A DNA stretch of 64,000 bases from JBCDJG01 sp038748065 (GTDB lineage: Bacteria; Pseudomonadota; Gammaproteobacteria; Pseudomonadales; Halieaceae), in the NCBI GenBank assembly GCA_038748065.1, contig JBCDJG010000021.1, positions 17,013 through 81,012 on the forward strand. The letters run 5' to 3'. Both the position numbers and the translations under genes were made by a program. This document shows positions 1-8,684 of this stretch, in pieces; the first letter of the stretch is position 1; every line of letters starts with the position of its first letter. The notes under the pieces were generated by a model. It saw nothing but the letters and a program-made list of their open reading frames with translations, was not told the origin of the DNA and made no database searches.

Positions 1-668
1 GGAAACTCGTCGATACAGTCGTAGGGCGTCCCGGGCGACCAACCCTCAAGGGTGTAGTTGGTCACCAGCTTGTTTTCGCCATAGGTTTCTTCATCGAACC
101 ACAGCGCAGGTCCGTTTTTCGCGCCGAAGCCGTAGTCAAACTCCATGTCCTGCCGCACCTGCCGGGTATCAATGCCAAGCTCACGGATCAGCTTCTTTAC
201 CCTGCGGCTGAACTGCCAGGTCTCCAGGTTATGAGTCCCGCCCATTGACAGACGCATGGCGCCGCCCTGGTGAAACTCGTTGCGGCGGGCATGTCCACCG
301 AAGTCGTCGTGGTTCTCGAGGATGAGAATGCGCGCATCGTCGCCAAAGCGCTCGCGGTAATAGTGCGCGGCGGCGAGCCCGGAGATGCCGCCTCCGACCA
401 CGACCAGATCGTAGCGCTCATTCAGCGCTGTGCTGTCGGAAATTTTCAGGCCGTCGCGCAGAGCGTGGGCCATTTCGAAAGAGCCGGGGTGGGAACCCCG
501 GAGGCCAGTGCGTATCGGCGCATAGCTATCTGACGCCGCGGCAGTGCCTGCCGCTATCGACAGCCCGCCCGGGAGCGCTGCCGCCACTGCGGTAACCGCG
601 GTACCCTGGATAAAATCCCGCCGGGTAATCTGGCGATCCATGCCGATTTCTCGATCCGTCTTCTTCAT
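1..668 (-). CDS. Tat-exported FAD-dependent amine oxidase, SpdH-like (partial)
   Basis: The fragment holds the first 222 residues; the rest lies beyond the window edge. The N-terminus carries a twin-arginine signal (RRDFI at residues 16-20, then an Ala/Gly-rich hydrophobic stretch), so export to the periplasm is expected. It continues with RTGLRGSHPGSFEMAHALRD, and then a Rossmann FAD-binding motif VVGGGISGLAA around residues 90-100 followed by LILENHDDFGGHARRN. This arrangement is what I know from spermidine dehydrogenase (SpdH)-type flavoproteins, which oxidise polyamines; the substrate here is inference. The start ATG overlaps the stop of the upstream secreted-protein gene (TGATG), which implies translational coupling. 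FAD binding and Tat export are well supported, the polyamine substrate less so. Confidence 0.72.
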   Translation of the reverse strand, partial: MKKTDREIGMDRQITRRDFIQGTAVTAVAAALPGGLSIAAGTAAASDSYAPIRTGLRGSHPGSFEMAHALRDGLKISDSTALNERYDLVVVGGGISGLAAAHYYRERFGDDARILILENHDDFGGHARRNEFHQGGAMRLSMGGTHNLETWQFSRRVKKLIRELGIDTRQVRQDMEFDYGFGAKNGPALWFDEETYGENKLVTNYTLEGWSPGTPYDCIDEF

Positions 669-1117
669 CAGATCAGGCCGTGTGTCTCGCAGTCGATATC
701 CGTATAGGCGAAGAACTGCCATTGGCCCTCCACCAGGCCAGCAAGGTACCAGCCGCAGGAGGTCTCGTCCGGCGCATCCGTGTAGGTATCCAGCCAACTG
801 GCTTTGAATACCGCCGTGGAATCATTGAGTCGCTCAGTCTCTAGCGTTTGCAGGGTGGCGCTTAGCCAACCCTCTGCGATCCAGCCATCCAGCACCAGCC
901 ACTCAGCCTTCGGTGTGCGAGTCACAGCGCCCTCATCACCGTAGGTCGTTACAATATCGGCGTAATAGGTGAGCATTTTGTCGAGATTGTTGCTCGGCTG
1001 GTCCGCCCACAGCGGCGCGTAGCGGGTTTTGTACCAGGCTTCGGGGTCATTGGCCCCATGTCCATCGGCCCGGGCTGTTAGGCTAAAGACACAGAAAACT
1101 AACAAAAGCACTTTCAC
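668..1117 (-). CDS. small secreted protein, possibly NTF2/SnoaL-like
   Basis: Protein of 149 residues with a signal peptide (KVLLLVFCVFSLTARA). I chose the GTG at 1117 because GGAGG sits six bases upstream and because the longer frame would put about 60 unrelated residues ahead of the signal. The mature part (WYKTRYAPLWADQP, LTYYADIVTTYGDEG, EWLVLDGWIAEGW, then WQFFAYTDIDC) has the length and aromatic pattern of an NTF2/SnoaL-like fold, but I do not recognise the family firmly. Two cysteines, near the middle of the mature part and at the C-terminus, could pair in the periplasm. It is co-directional with the DUF2817 gene upstream and coupled to the amine oxidase downstream. Confidence 0.7.
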   Translation of the reverse strand: MKVLLLVFCVFSLTARADGHGANDPEAWYKTRYAPLWADQPSNNLDKMLTYYADIVTTYGDEGAVTRTPKAEWLVLDGWIAEGWLSATLQTLETERLNDSTAVFKASWLDTYTDAPDETSCGWYLAGLVEGQWQFFAYTDIDCETHGLI

Positions 1118-1214
1118 GCTAAACCTCCAGAACGTATCAGGTTCTCGAACATTAGCACGCGCGTCAGCAAGTGAAATGCCAGCGGATAGGCGCGGAAGCT
1201 CGGCGGGGACCTGC

Positions 1215-2357
1215 TTAGGCTGAAATTTCTGTGCGCCACGCGATAGTGCCCCGCAGTGCGGCGTCAATGGCCGCCCGGCCACGCTCCAGTACTTGTTTTT
1301 CCCATACACGGTCGCCCGTGCGATCGAAGCATCGACGCATGGCCTCGATCCACGGCCTGGATTCGGCAGCCCGATAGTCTGCGCGAAAGCGCAGATAGTG
1401 CTCGATCAACAGGCTCTCGAGAACCGTGACACGGTCTCCCACGTCAACGGTGCCGAATTCAACGACGGCACCGGCGAAATCCACTGCCTCGCCGAATGCG
1501 CGCTCCAGGCCCCAGTACATCAAGCCGTTACGCTCGGGGCGTTTACCTCCCCACTGGCGATCGACGTTGTCTGCGTCGAGCTTATCCGCTCCCCACCAGG
1601 AGGCGGCGCGTTGGAAGGCGGCTGAGCCGGGTTCGGCGAAGCACAGGAAAATCAGCTCTCCTGGCCCCGGTGTTCCTGAGTGCAGATCGACGTAGGCCAC
1701 GCGTTTTGCCTCTCGCATGTGGGAATGCACCAATGCGGTCAGGGCCAGACGGGAGAACTGAGGCTCACAACCGCCAAAGCCTGGCGCGTCGGCGTAGTCG
1801 TACTGGCCGCGACTCAGGGTGCTCTCGAGCCAGGGCTCTCCACGCAACTCCACCAGGCGATAAAAATCCGCCAAGCGCTGCGCTCTCGCAGCCGGGTCCA
1901 TAGTCGCTGGCGTTGCCAGCTCATAGATGTCTGCGAAGTCCCGGGCGTCAGGCAGGGCTTGCCCGAAATCGATCCAGTTGCGATTCAGGTCGACGTTGTT
2001 TTCATTGTTCCGGTACATCCAGGCGAAGCCGAAGGGGTTAACCGCATGGACAAACCAGAGGGCGACGCCCTGGGGCAGGCCGAGCGACAGAAAATCGCGA
2101 TTGGCTTCCAGCCATGCGGACTGGACGGCTGAGCCCGGGAAACCCTCCGCGCCGTGCGTCCCGCTGACGCACAGCAGAATCGTATCCGCATCCTCCGGGC
2201 CAAAACGTGCGACATCAATCGCCAGTGGCTCGCCGCTGGGGCCTCGCGCATGGGGTAGGGTGAAGTCGCATTGAAATTGCGCCTGCTTGCTACAGATGCC
2301 AGTAAATTTCTGCCGGGCCTCGGTATAGGTCCTGGAAAAGTATGACGCGTTGGGCAC
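1215..2357 (-). CDS. DUF2817 / M14-like metallopeptidase family protein
   Basis: 380 residues, full length for DUF2817, a family related to zinc carboxypeptidases (M14). Visible motifs: SGTHGAEGF near residue 64 (H-x-x-E zinc-ligand pair), NPFGFAWMYRNNENNVDLNR in the middle, YVDLHSGTPG (third ligand His) and VVEFGT near the C-terminus, the likely catalytic Glu. No signal peptide is seen, so it is probably cytoplasmic. Start is GTG at 2357 with GGAG nine bases upstream. It is divergent from a DUF819 membrane protein, and the 77-bp gap carries a 20-bp near-palindrome, which suggests shared control. Role in hydrolysing small peptides or amides is inference. Confidence 0.85.
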   Translation of the reverse strand: MPNASYFSRTYTEARQKFTGICSKQAQFQCDFTLPHARGPSGEPLAIDVARFGPEDADTILLCVSGTHGAEGFPGSAVQSAWLEANRDFLSLGLPQGVALWFVHAVNPFGFAWMYRNNENNVDLNRNWIDFGQALPDARDFADIYELATPATMDPAARAQRLADFYRLVELRGEPWLESTLSRGQYDYADAPGFGGCEPQFSRLALTALVHSHMREAKRVAYVDLHSGTPGPGELIFLCFAEPGSAAFQRAASWWGADKLDADNVDRQWGGKRPERNGLMYWGLERAFGEAVDFAGAVVEFGTVDVGDRVTVLESLLIEHYLRFRADYRAAESRPWIEAMRRCFDRTGDRVWEKQVLERGRAAIDAALRGTIAWRTEISA

Positions 2358-2388
2358 TTTCGGCTTCTCCTTGGTACCGTGTTTATGT

Positions 2389-2408
2389 ATATTCGTGATC
2401 GCGAATAT
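2389..2408. promoter_or_regulatory. 20-bp near-palindrome in divergent promoter region
   Basis: ATATTCGTGATCGCGAATAT: 7-bp perfect arms around GATC with a single mismatched pair. It lies between the divergent starts at 2357 and 2434, in a locally AT-rich patch, and so is placed as an operator for one or both genes. The cognate regulator is not identifiable here. Confidence 0.5.
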
Positions 2409-2433
2409 TATTAGCTATAAAAGAAAATTACAA

Positions 2434-3630
2434 ATGAACGAGAATATGCCTGCCTTGGTTGGCGAGCCCGTGTCCATTTTCGTGCTTCTGCTGCTACTGA
2501 CCTGCGGCGCCATCTGTCTGGGCGCGGTCGCGCGTTTTCAGCCTGTGACCAAGGTCCTGCCAGCGCCGATCTGGATCTACTTCCTTGCGGTGACGCTCGC
2601 CAGTGTCGGCGTTCTGCCGGCCGAGAGCGTGACCTATGAGGCCATGGCTTTCCTGCTGGTTCCGCTCTCGCTATTTCTGCTGACCGCCTCCTCCGATTTC
2701 CGCTCCGTAAAGCAGGTTGGACCGACGGCCCTGACCATGTTGCTTGCCGGTTCCCTGGGCGTTGTATTGGGAGGGCTAGTGGCTTTTGTCAGCGTGGCGC
2801 CCTACCTCGCCGAGGGAGTATGGAAGGGCTTCGCTGTGCTGGCGGGTGCCTGGATTGGCGGCTCGGCGAATGGTATCGCCGTGCAACAGGGCCTGGACGC
2901 CGCCCCGGAGATTATTGGGCCCTTGATCATTGTCGACTCACTGATGGGCTATTTCTGGATTGTCTTCCTGCTCTTTCTGGGTACCCGGCAGGCCTGGTTA
3001 TCGAGGCTATTTCGCTATGAGCCTGCCGTTGGCCGGGCAAGTCGCACGGTGACGTCCCAGGCGGTCGAGCGAAAGGCCCTGACTCTGCCTGGGCTGGCCG
3101 CGGTGGTGGGTCTGGGCGTGCTGGCAACGGCACTGACTGGTGGGGTGGGCGGCAGCCTGCCTGAACTGGGCGAGCCAACGGTTGTCTCCGGCAAGACCTG
3201 GACGATTCTGCTGGTAGTCGCGCTGGGTGTCGCCTGCTCCTTCACCCGTGCCCGCGCAATTGAGGCCCATGGGGCGTCTGACATCGGCTATTTCTGCATG
3301 CTGCTATTGCTGGCCACCCTGGGCGCCAGGGGGAATTTCAGCGCTTTTCTCCAGGCGCCGCTGTTTCTGGTGTCCGGCGCCCTCTGGCTATCGATTCACC
3401 TGCTCGTGCTGGTTGGCGTTGCTCGCTTTTTTCGAATCTCGCCGGCGCTCGTGGCCATTGGCAGTGCCGCCAACATTGGCGGTTTCGTTACAGCGCCGCT
3501 CGTGGCGCTTGCCTTCGACCGCAAACTGGTGCCGACGGCGCTGCTCATGGCAGCGGTCGCGCAGGTGCTGGGCATCTATCTGCCATTTCTGCTGGCCTCG
3601 GTGCTCGCTGACCTTTCAGGGCCATACTAA
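2434..3630 (+). CDS. DUF819 family integral membrane protein
   Basis: 398 residues from the chosen ATG (MNENMPALVG). The frame is open further upstream, but the extra 28 residues would overlap the neighbouring divergent gene and the palindrome. About ten to twelve hydrophobic segments span the length, and GAWIGGSANGIAVQQGLDA is a conserved glycine-rich loop of DUF819 (YjcL-like) proteins. A second glycine/asparagine loop, GSAANIGGFVTAPLVA, near the end resembles the first, as expected for an internally repeated transporter fold. Substrate is unknown. The divergent DUF2817 peptidase-like gene suggests a peptide, amino acid or amide product as possible cargo (inference). Confidence 0.85.
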   Translation: MNENMPALVGEPVSIFVLLLLLTCGAICLGAVARFQPVTKVLPAPIWIYFLAVTLASVGVLPAESVTYEAMAFLLVPLSLFLLTASSDFRSVKQVGPTALTMLLAGSLGVVLGGLVAFVSVAPYLAEGVWKGFAVLAGAWIGGSANGIAVQQGLDAAPEIIGPLIIVDSLMGYFWIVFLLFLGTRQAWLSRLFRYEPAVGRASRTVTSQAVERKALTLPGLAAVVGLGVLATALTGGVGGSLPELGEPTVVSGKTWTILLVVALGVACSFTRARAIEAHGASDIGYFCMLLLLATLGARGNFSAFLQAPLFLVSGALWLSIHLLVLVGVARFFRISPALVAIGSAANIGGFVTAPLVALAFDRKLVPTALLMAAVAQVLGIYLPFLLASVLADLSGPY

Positions 3631-3670
3631 GGGATACCGCCGACCCTTGAGGTCAAACGTCCAGCCCTGA

Positions 3671-4411
3671 TTACCAGGCTATGGGGAGACCCTGCCAGTC
3701 ATAGAAGCCGCCGGTATTCTCGGCTGATAGGTCGCCGAGCACGCCCAGCAGCGCGTCTGCGCATTCCTTTCCAGAGAGCACCCGCTTGTTGTAGCGATCC
3801 GTTATGAAGGGTTCCGATAGCTGCGAGCGAACGGTGCCAGGGTGCAGGGCGACCACGCAGACGTTTTTGTGTGACACGCGCCACTCTAGCGACAGGGTTT
3901 TCAGAAACATATTGTGGGCCGCCTTGGAGGCCCGGTAGCTGTACCAGCCGCCGAGCTGATTGTCCTCAATACTGCCCACGCGTGCCGAGAGGCTGGCGAT
4001 AATCGCGGGTTCTTTATGTTTTAGGGATTTGCTGAAGGCCTGGGCCAGTAGCGGCAGCAGCATGGCGTTGGTCATGAACGAGCGCTGCATTTGCTCAATG
4101 GATATCTGCTTCAAGCGCTTTTCGGGCTGTATATCGGGCCCGTGTAGCACGCCGATGGTATTGATCAGGCAGTGCAGGGGCTCGCTGTCCAGGGCCTGTG
4201 CAGCGTCAGCGAGCGTCGCGGGGTCGTCGATGGCGATCGCTATCTCTTGAACGCGCGGGTCAATGGGATCTTGCGGACTGCGGCTCAACATCAGCAAGCG
4301 TGACAGATTGGCGCGCTCGCAGAGCTTGGCGACCAGGCTGCGCGCAATGGTGCCGCCGCCGACGATAACGACGTTCAAGCCATCGACGGCCAATGCCTGA
4401 CCCTGACTCAC
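3671..4411 (-). CDS. SDR family NAD(P)-dependent oxidoreductase
   Basis: 246 residues, classic short-chain dehydrogenase length. The cofactor motif is VVIVGGGTIARSL, a variant of the usual TGxxxGIG in which the second and third glycines are partly replaced. The active site is present: SLSARVGSIEDNQLGGW then YRASKAAHN (Tyr-x-x-x-Lys). Resembles CsgA-like SDRs often found beside photolyase genes in gammaproteobacteria. The start overlaps the photolyase stop by four bases (ATGA), so it is translationally coupled to it. Substrate unknown. Confidence 0.82.
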   Translation of the reverse strand: MSQGQALAVDGLNVVIVGGGTIARSLVAKLCERANLSRLLMLSRSPQDPIDPRVQEIAIAIDDPATLADAAQALDSEPLHCLINTIGVLHGPDIQPEKRLKQISIEQMQRSFMTNAMLLPLLAQAFSKSLKHKEPAIIASLSARVGSIEDNQLGGWYSYRASKAAHNMFLKTLSLEWRVSHKNVCVVALHPGTVRSQLSEPFITDRYNKRVLSGKECADALLGVLGDLSAENTGGFYDWQGLPIAW

Positions 4412-5994
4412 GCGGCGCTGCTAACCTTGTCGCGGGTGGGCGCCAGGCGGTCGAGTTCACGGTCCGCCCACTTCAGGATGACCTCTTGCTCTGTGCTGTC
4501 CTTGCGGCGCCAGTTGCCGAGTGCCAGGCTCATGCGGGGATTTTTCGCAAAGGCCTGCTCATGTCGGTGCAGGAAAGCCCAGTACAGGCTGTTGTATGGG
4601 CAGGCGTTTTCGCCGGTGACCTGCGCCGGTTTGTAACGGCAGTTCTTGCAATGGTCGCCCTGGCGCTGAATATATTTACCGCTTGCCGCGTAAGGCTTGC
4701 TCGCCATAATGCCGCCATCGCCATGCAGGGCCATGCCAAGGGTGTTGGGCAGCTCGACCCACTCAAAGGCATCAACGTACACCGCCAGGTACCAGTCGCA
4801 GACCTCGCTGACGTCAAGTCCCGCCAGCAGGGCGAAATTGCCGATCACCATGAGCCGCTGTATATGATGGGCATAGCCGAGATCCAACGATTGCCCCAGC
4901 GCTTTCTGCATGCAGCGCATGTCGGTGTCAGCGTTCCAGAAGAAGCCGGGCAGGGGGCGGTCGGTCGCCAGGCTGTTCATCTGGCCGTAGTCGGGCATAC
5001 GAAGCCAATAAATACCGCGAACGTACTCGCGCCAGCCCAGCACCTGCCGGATGAAACCTTCAGCGGCCGACAGATCACACTGCCCACCGCGCCAGGCAAG
5101 CTCGACCTGCTGCACCACGGCCAGCGGGTCGAGCAGCCCGATGTTCAGGTACATCGACACCAGGCCATGGAAGAGCCAGGGTGATTCCTCAGCCAGTGCG
5201 TCCTGGTAGGTGCCAAAATTTGGCAGAGTGTGCTCGATGAACCACGCCAGCTGCGCGGTAGCGCCTTCGGCGGTCACCGCGAAGTTGAAGTGTGCGAGGT
5301 CGCCCGGGTTGTCCGGGAACGACGCGCAGACCAGCTCGATGACCTCTTTCGTTATGGCGTCGGGCTTGATCCGGGGCCGCTCGGGGATAGTCTCCTTGCC
5401 ACGCCAGCCGCTGCGGTTATCGGCATCGTAGTTCCACTTGCCGCCCTCGGGCTTGCCAGCCTCATCGAGCAATATCTGGTAGCGTTCCCGCATGCCGCGG
5501 TAGAAGTACTCCATGCGCAACTGCTTGCGGCCCTCGGCCCAGTCTGCGAAGTCCTCGTGGTTAGCCAGAAAGCGGTCGTCATCCACCAGGGTCAGCGGAG
5601 CCGGCAGACGCAGCGTCTGCAGGTGCTCGAGTAGGCGGTACTCACCTGGCTCACAGGCGATGACTTGGGTGGCCTCGCTCTCGGCGAGGGCTTGTGAGAT
5701 TGCGTCGCCAATAGACTGGACGCCCTCGTCAAAGCGGTAGTAGATAACCGTGAAACCTTGATCGCGCAGCTCGGCTGCGAAGTGTCGCATGGCGGAAAAT
5801 ATGAGGGCGATCTTGTGGCGGTTGTGACGAACGTAGCCCGCTTCAGCGGCAACCTCGGCCAGCAGCACGGTATCCACCCCGGGTTTTGCGAAGCGCAGAG
5901 CGCCGCGTCCCGCGGTCAGCTGGTCACCGAGAACGAGGACCAGCGCCGGGCTGTTGTCATCGCGTGTCATCGTAGAGGCTGCCGGCGCGTTCAT
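4408..5994 (-). CDS. FeS-type cryptochrome/photolyase, (6-4) photolyase family
   Basis: 528 residues. The N-terminal photolyase-related domain (LVLVLGDQLTAGR) is followed by the helical FAD domain. Four cysteines at 361, 449, 452 and 465 match in spacing (88, 3, 13) the [4Fe-4S] ligands of Agrobacterium PhrB (350, 438, 441, 454). GWREYVRGIYW and WVELPNTLGMALHGDGG are family-typical flavin-domain stretches. Members repair UV (6-4) photoproducts or act as blue-light sensors, and bind FAD plus a lumazine-type antenna (family knowledge). It is the middle gene of a coupled trio: its ATG overlaps the cytochrome stop (TAATG) and its own stop overlaps the SDR start. Confidence 0.93.
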   Translation of the reverse strand: MNAPAASTMTRDDNSPALVLVLGDQLTAGRGALRFAKPGVDTVLLAEVAAEAGYVRHNRHKIALIFSAMRHFAAELRDQGFTVIYYRFDEGVQSIGDAISQALAESEATQVIACEPGEYRLLEHLQTLRLPAPLTLVDDDRFLANHEDFADWAEGRKQLRMEYFYRGMRERYQILLDEAGKPEGGKWNYDADNRSGWRGKETIPERPRIKPDAITKEVIELVCASFPDNPGDLAHFNFAVTAEGATAQLAWFIEHTLPNFGTYQDALAEESPWLFHGLVSMYLNIGLLDPLAVVQQVELAWRGGQCDLSAAEGFIRQVLGWREYVRGIYWLRMPDYGQMNSLATDRPLPGFFWNADTDMRCMQKALGQSLDLGYAHHIQRLMVIGNFALLAGLDVSEVCDWYLAVYVDAFEWVELPNTLGMALHGDGGIMASKPYAASGKYIQRQGDHCKNCRYKPAQVTGENACPYNSLYWAFLHRHEQAFAKNPRMSLALGNWRRKDSTEQEVILKWADRELDRLAPTRDKVSSAA

Positions 5995-6428
5995 TACAGT
6001 GTCTCAACGAAGGCGCCGATGTTGTCTATGTCATCTTCAGAGAGCATGGCGGCCTGAGCCCACATGAGGTTGCTCTGGTTGCCAATGGTCTCCCCGGCCT
6101 TGTAGGTGAGCAGCTTGCCAACAATGTCGTCTGCGCTCTGGCCTGAAAGTTGCGGGCCGACTCCGCCCTCGCCGCCGGCGCCATGGCAGGCGACACAGCC
6201 GGCATAGGCCTGCTTACCAAGCTCGGCGGGCGAGGCCTCTGCGCGCGCTGCCTGCGCTGCCGCCAGCACCTCGATAACGCCGCCGGTCTCCGTCTGCCAG
6301 TCTTCGTAGCAGTCACCGCTGCAATCGTGTACCGATGTCTTTGGATAGTCGTTGTTCTGCATGGCCCAGATCGGCAGCCCAAAGGCGAATACGGTAAATA
6401 AGGCGATGGCGATATTGGATTGGTTCAT
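5994..6428 (-). CDS. secreted monohaem cytochrome c
   Basis: 144 residues. N-terminal signal or anchor (IAIALFTVFAFGLPIWA), a short linker with a two-cysteine motif (HDCSGDCYEDW), then a class I cytochrome domain with haem site CVACH at 78-82. The probable axial ligand is Met122 in NLMWAQAAMLS. Expected in the periplasm, either soluble or membrane tethered. First gene of a coupled trio with an FeS photolyase and an SDR. The extra cysteine pair ahead of the haem domain is unusual for such small cytochromes. The electron-transfer partner is unknown. Confidence 0.88.
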   Translation of the reverse strand: MNQSNIAIALFTVFAFGLPIWAMQNNDYPKTSVHDCSGDCYEDWQTETGGVIEVLAAAQAARAEASPAELGKQAYAGCVACHGAGGEGGVGPQLSGQSADDIVGKLLTYKAGETIGNQSNLMWAQAAMLSEDDIDNIGAFVETL

Positions 6429-6542
6429 CTGGTTCCCCGGTTATTGTAGACGGGGTTATTACGGAAGGCGCCGACATTCAGTTGACCGGGCGGATTTTGG
6501 AGGGTGCACAGAAGGTGGACGAGTTGTGCAGCTGCGATGGAG

Positions 6543-6562
6543 ACCCCGGCCGAGGCCGGGGT
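6543..6562 (-). terminator. GC-rich hairpin after aldehyde dehydrogenase gene
   Basis: Perfect 9-bp arms (ACCCCGGCC / GGCCGGGGT) with a two-base loop, starting 10 bases after the stop codon of the left-facing aldehyde dehydrogenase gene. There is no T-run, so it may be a weak or Rho-assisted terminator or an mRNA 3'-end stabiliser. Confidence 0.45.
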
Positions 6563-6572
6563 GCGGCGATGA

Positions 6573-8114
6573 CTAGCTCATCCACTTCCCGATCGGGGTT
6601 TTGACCCACAGGAAGTTCATGAGCTTTTTCATGCCTTCAGCGCTGTCGGCGCTGTAGGGGTAGCCGTTCTGAAGTTTCCCGCCGAAACGATCGATGACGA
6701 TCGGCATTTCATGGGTATAGCCTCGCAGGCCCTTTTTGCCATTGACCTGGCCGACGCCTGAGTTCTTCTTACCGCCGAAGGGGGCTGCCGGGATGCCATA
6801 GCTCATGGCCATATCGTTCACGCTGCAGGAACCGGTATCGATGGCTGCGGCCATTTGGTAACCCTTGTCCTTGTCCTGCGTCCATACGTTGCCGTTGAGA
6901 CCGAACTCGGAATCGTTAGCCAGCGCCAGTGCCTCTGCTTCCGTATCTACTTTCTGGATGCACAGTATGGGTCCAAAGGTCTCATGTAGCATGATGTCCA
7001 TAGTGTTATCGACATCAGTAATCACCGTGGGCTCATAGTAGAGGCCAGGCAGATCTGGATTGCGCTGGCCACCCACGTGAATCGTCGCACCTTTGGCCCT
7101 GGCATCTTCGACGTGGGCTTCGATTATGGTCATTTGCCGATCCCAGAAGACCGCGCCAATATCTTCATCCCAGCCATGCTGTTGGCCCTGGCGCAGCCCT
7201 TTGCCCTTCTCAAGAACAAGTTTCAGGAACTCGTCATAGACCTCTTTCACCACATAAATGCGCTCGGTGCCGCAGCAGTAGTGCCCGGTGTTCATGCAAG
7301 AGCCCACCCAGGCGCCGTCTGCGGCGCGATCGAGATCCGCATCGGCACATACAATCATGGCATCGTTGCCACCAAGTTCCAGCGTTACAGGGATAAGCTG
7401 CTCAGCGCAGGACATGGCCACCTTGCGCCCGGTAGCGACGCTTCCTGTGAAGGACACCTTGTCCACGCCGCCGGTAACAATAGCGGCGCCTGTCTCACCG
7501 TCCCCCAGCAGGACCTGCAGTACGCCGTCAGGCAGGCCCGCTTCGCGGTAGATGTCTTCGGCAAGTTTGGCGGAGAAGGGGGTTACTTCTGAGCCCTTGG
7601 CGACCACGGTGTTGCCCGCCAGTATGGCCTGGGTGGCCTGGTTCATAACAAGTACGAAGGGTCCATTCCAGGGCGTGATCAGGCCGACTACGCCGAGTGG
7701 CTTGTAGACGATACGCAACTGTTTCATCAGGCCGATGAGGCCATGTACTTTGCGCTTATGGGGTTTGAGGAATTTTTCCGCGTTTTTCGCGTAGTAGCAA
7801 AGCTGATCTGCGACCGAAAACACTTCCATGCTCATGGCATCGGTGCGCGCCTTGCCCGTCTCTTGGACGACGGTATCGATGATCTCGTCCTGACGCTCCA
7901 GCACGATGGCCAATGCGCGCTCGACGATGGCCCGACGCTCCTGCATGGAGGTTTTGGCCCAGTCGGCCTGGGCCGCTCTGGCCTTGCTAATGGCCGCCGC
8001 CACGTCCTCAGTATTGGCGCATACCAATTCGCCCGTGGTCTCCATCGTGACAGGGCTGCGCAATTGCAGGTGGCGCCTGGAATCGTTGGACTCAATAGGC
8101 TCGTAAATCGACAT
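6573..8114 (-). CDS. NAD(P)-dependent aldehyde dehydrogenase
   Basis: 513 residues from ATG 8114, chosen because AGGAGA lies upstream; the longer frame adds 31 residues without homology. Standard ALDH-superfamily features: PWNGPF loop (149-153), Lys173 in VVAKGSE, nucleotide-binding SFTGSVATGR (221-230), catalytic Glu246 in LELGGND, and nucleophile Cys280 in NTGHYCCG. C-terminal AAPFGGKKNSGVG is also conserved. It oxidises an aldehyde to the acid; substrate cannot be fixed from sequence. Stands alone, facing away from the small membrane protein gene, and followed by a GC hairpin. Confidence 0.93.
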   Translation of the reverse strand: MSIYEPIESNDSRRHLQLRSPVTMETTGELVCANTEDVAAAISKARAAQADWAKTSMQERRAIVERALAIVLERQDEIIDTVVQETGKARTDAMSMEVFSVADQLCYYAKNAEKFLKPHKRKVHGLIGLMKQLRIVYKPLGVVGLITPWNGPFVLVMNQATQAILAGNTVVAKGSEVTPFSAKLAEDIYREAGLPDGVLQVLLGDGETGAAIVTGGVDKVSFTGSVATGRKVAMSCAEQLIPVTLELGGNDAMIVCADADLDRAADGAWVGSCMNTGHYCCGTERIYVVKEVYDEFLKLVLEKGKGLRQGQQHGWDEDIGAVFWDRQMTIIEAHVEDARAKGATIHVGGQRNPDLPGLYYEPTVITDVDNTMDIMLHETFGPILCIQKVDTEAEALALANDSEFGLNGNVWTQDKDKGYQMAAAIDTGSCSVNDMAMSYGIPAAPFGGKKNSGVGQVNGKKGLRGYTHEMPIVIDRFGGKLQNGYPYSADSAEGMKKLMNFLWVKTPIGKWMS

Positions 8115-8273
8115 CGGACTGGTCTCCTGAGGGGCTGGGTCAGTCAAACTAATGGCCAGTAGTCTGTGCGTCAATGACTTTTTCGGTCGCCCCAAGTGAC
8201 GTGCCAAGACAAAACGTCCTCGCCTCTGCCATCTGAATAAGGTAGGGTCCGCTCCCGAATGAGGGAGTTGGCG

Positions 8274-8645
8274 ATGTCGCTGTTTGTGTTACTGCTCGGA
8301 TCGGTGCTGGTCCTGATAGGGCTGGCCGTTGTGGCCAAGCCGCAGTTGCTGCCAGCGATGGCTGGCACCATCTTTACCGGGCGCTGGCTGTACCCAGCCG
8401 CGCTAGCCCGCCTACTGATCGGCGCGGGCTTGATTGCAGCGGCACCCCATGTCGCTTTGTCAGGGCTGGTTGCCGCACTGGGCTGGCTGGCCGCTCTTGG
8501 CGCGATGCTGCTCGTGACGCTGCCTCTACCACTTTGGAAGGGTCTTGCGCAGTGGGGTGAGGGCCTGCCCGGCTCTGTACTTAGAGTGGTCGGTCTGAGC
8601 GTGCTGGCGGTGGGCCTGCTCTTTGTTTACGCCGTTATCCTGTGA
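8274..8645 (+). CDS. small multi-pass membrane protein
   Basis: 123 residues, almost entirely hydrophobic, with four likely transmembrane helices (SLFVLLLGSVLVLIGLAVV; LARLLIGAGLIAAA; LVAALGWLAALGAMLLV; LRVVGLSVLAVGLLFVYAVI). The ATG at 8274 is chosen because GAGGGAG sits six bases upstream; an in-frame ATG lies five codons earlier. No family recognised. It precedes the ZIP-like transporter gene by 40 bp in the same direction. Confidence 0.68.
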   Translation: MSLFVLLLGSVLVLIGLAVVAKPQLLPAMAGTIFTGRWLYPAALARLLIGAGLIAAAPHVALSGLVAALGWLAALGAMLLVTLPLPLWKGLAQWGEGLPGSVLRVVGLSVLAVGLLFVYAVIL

Positions 8646-8684
8646 AATGATCGTCGCCTCGCCCCCGCTTGTAATCTTGCCTGC

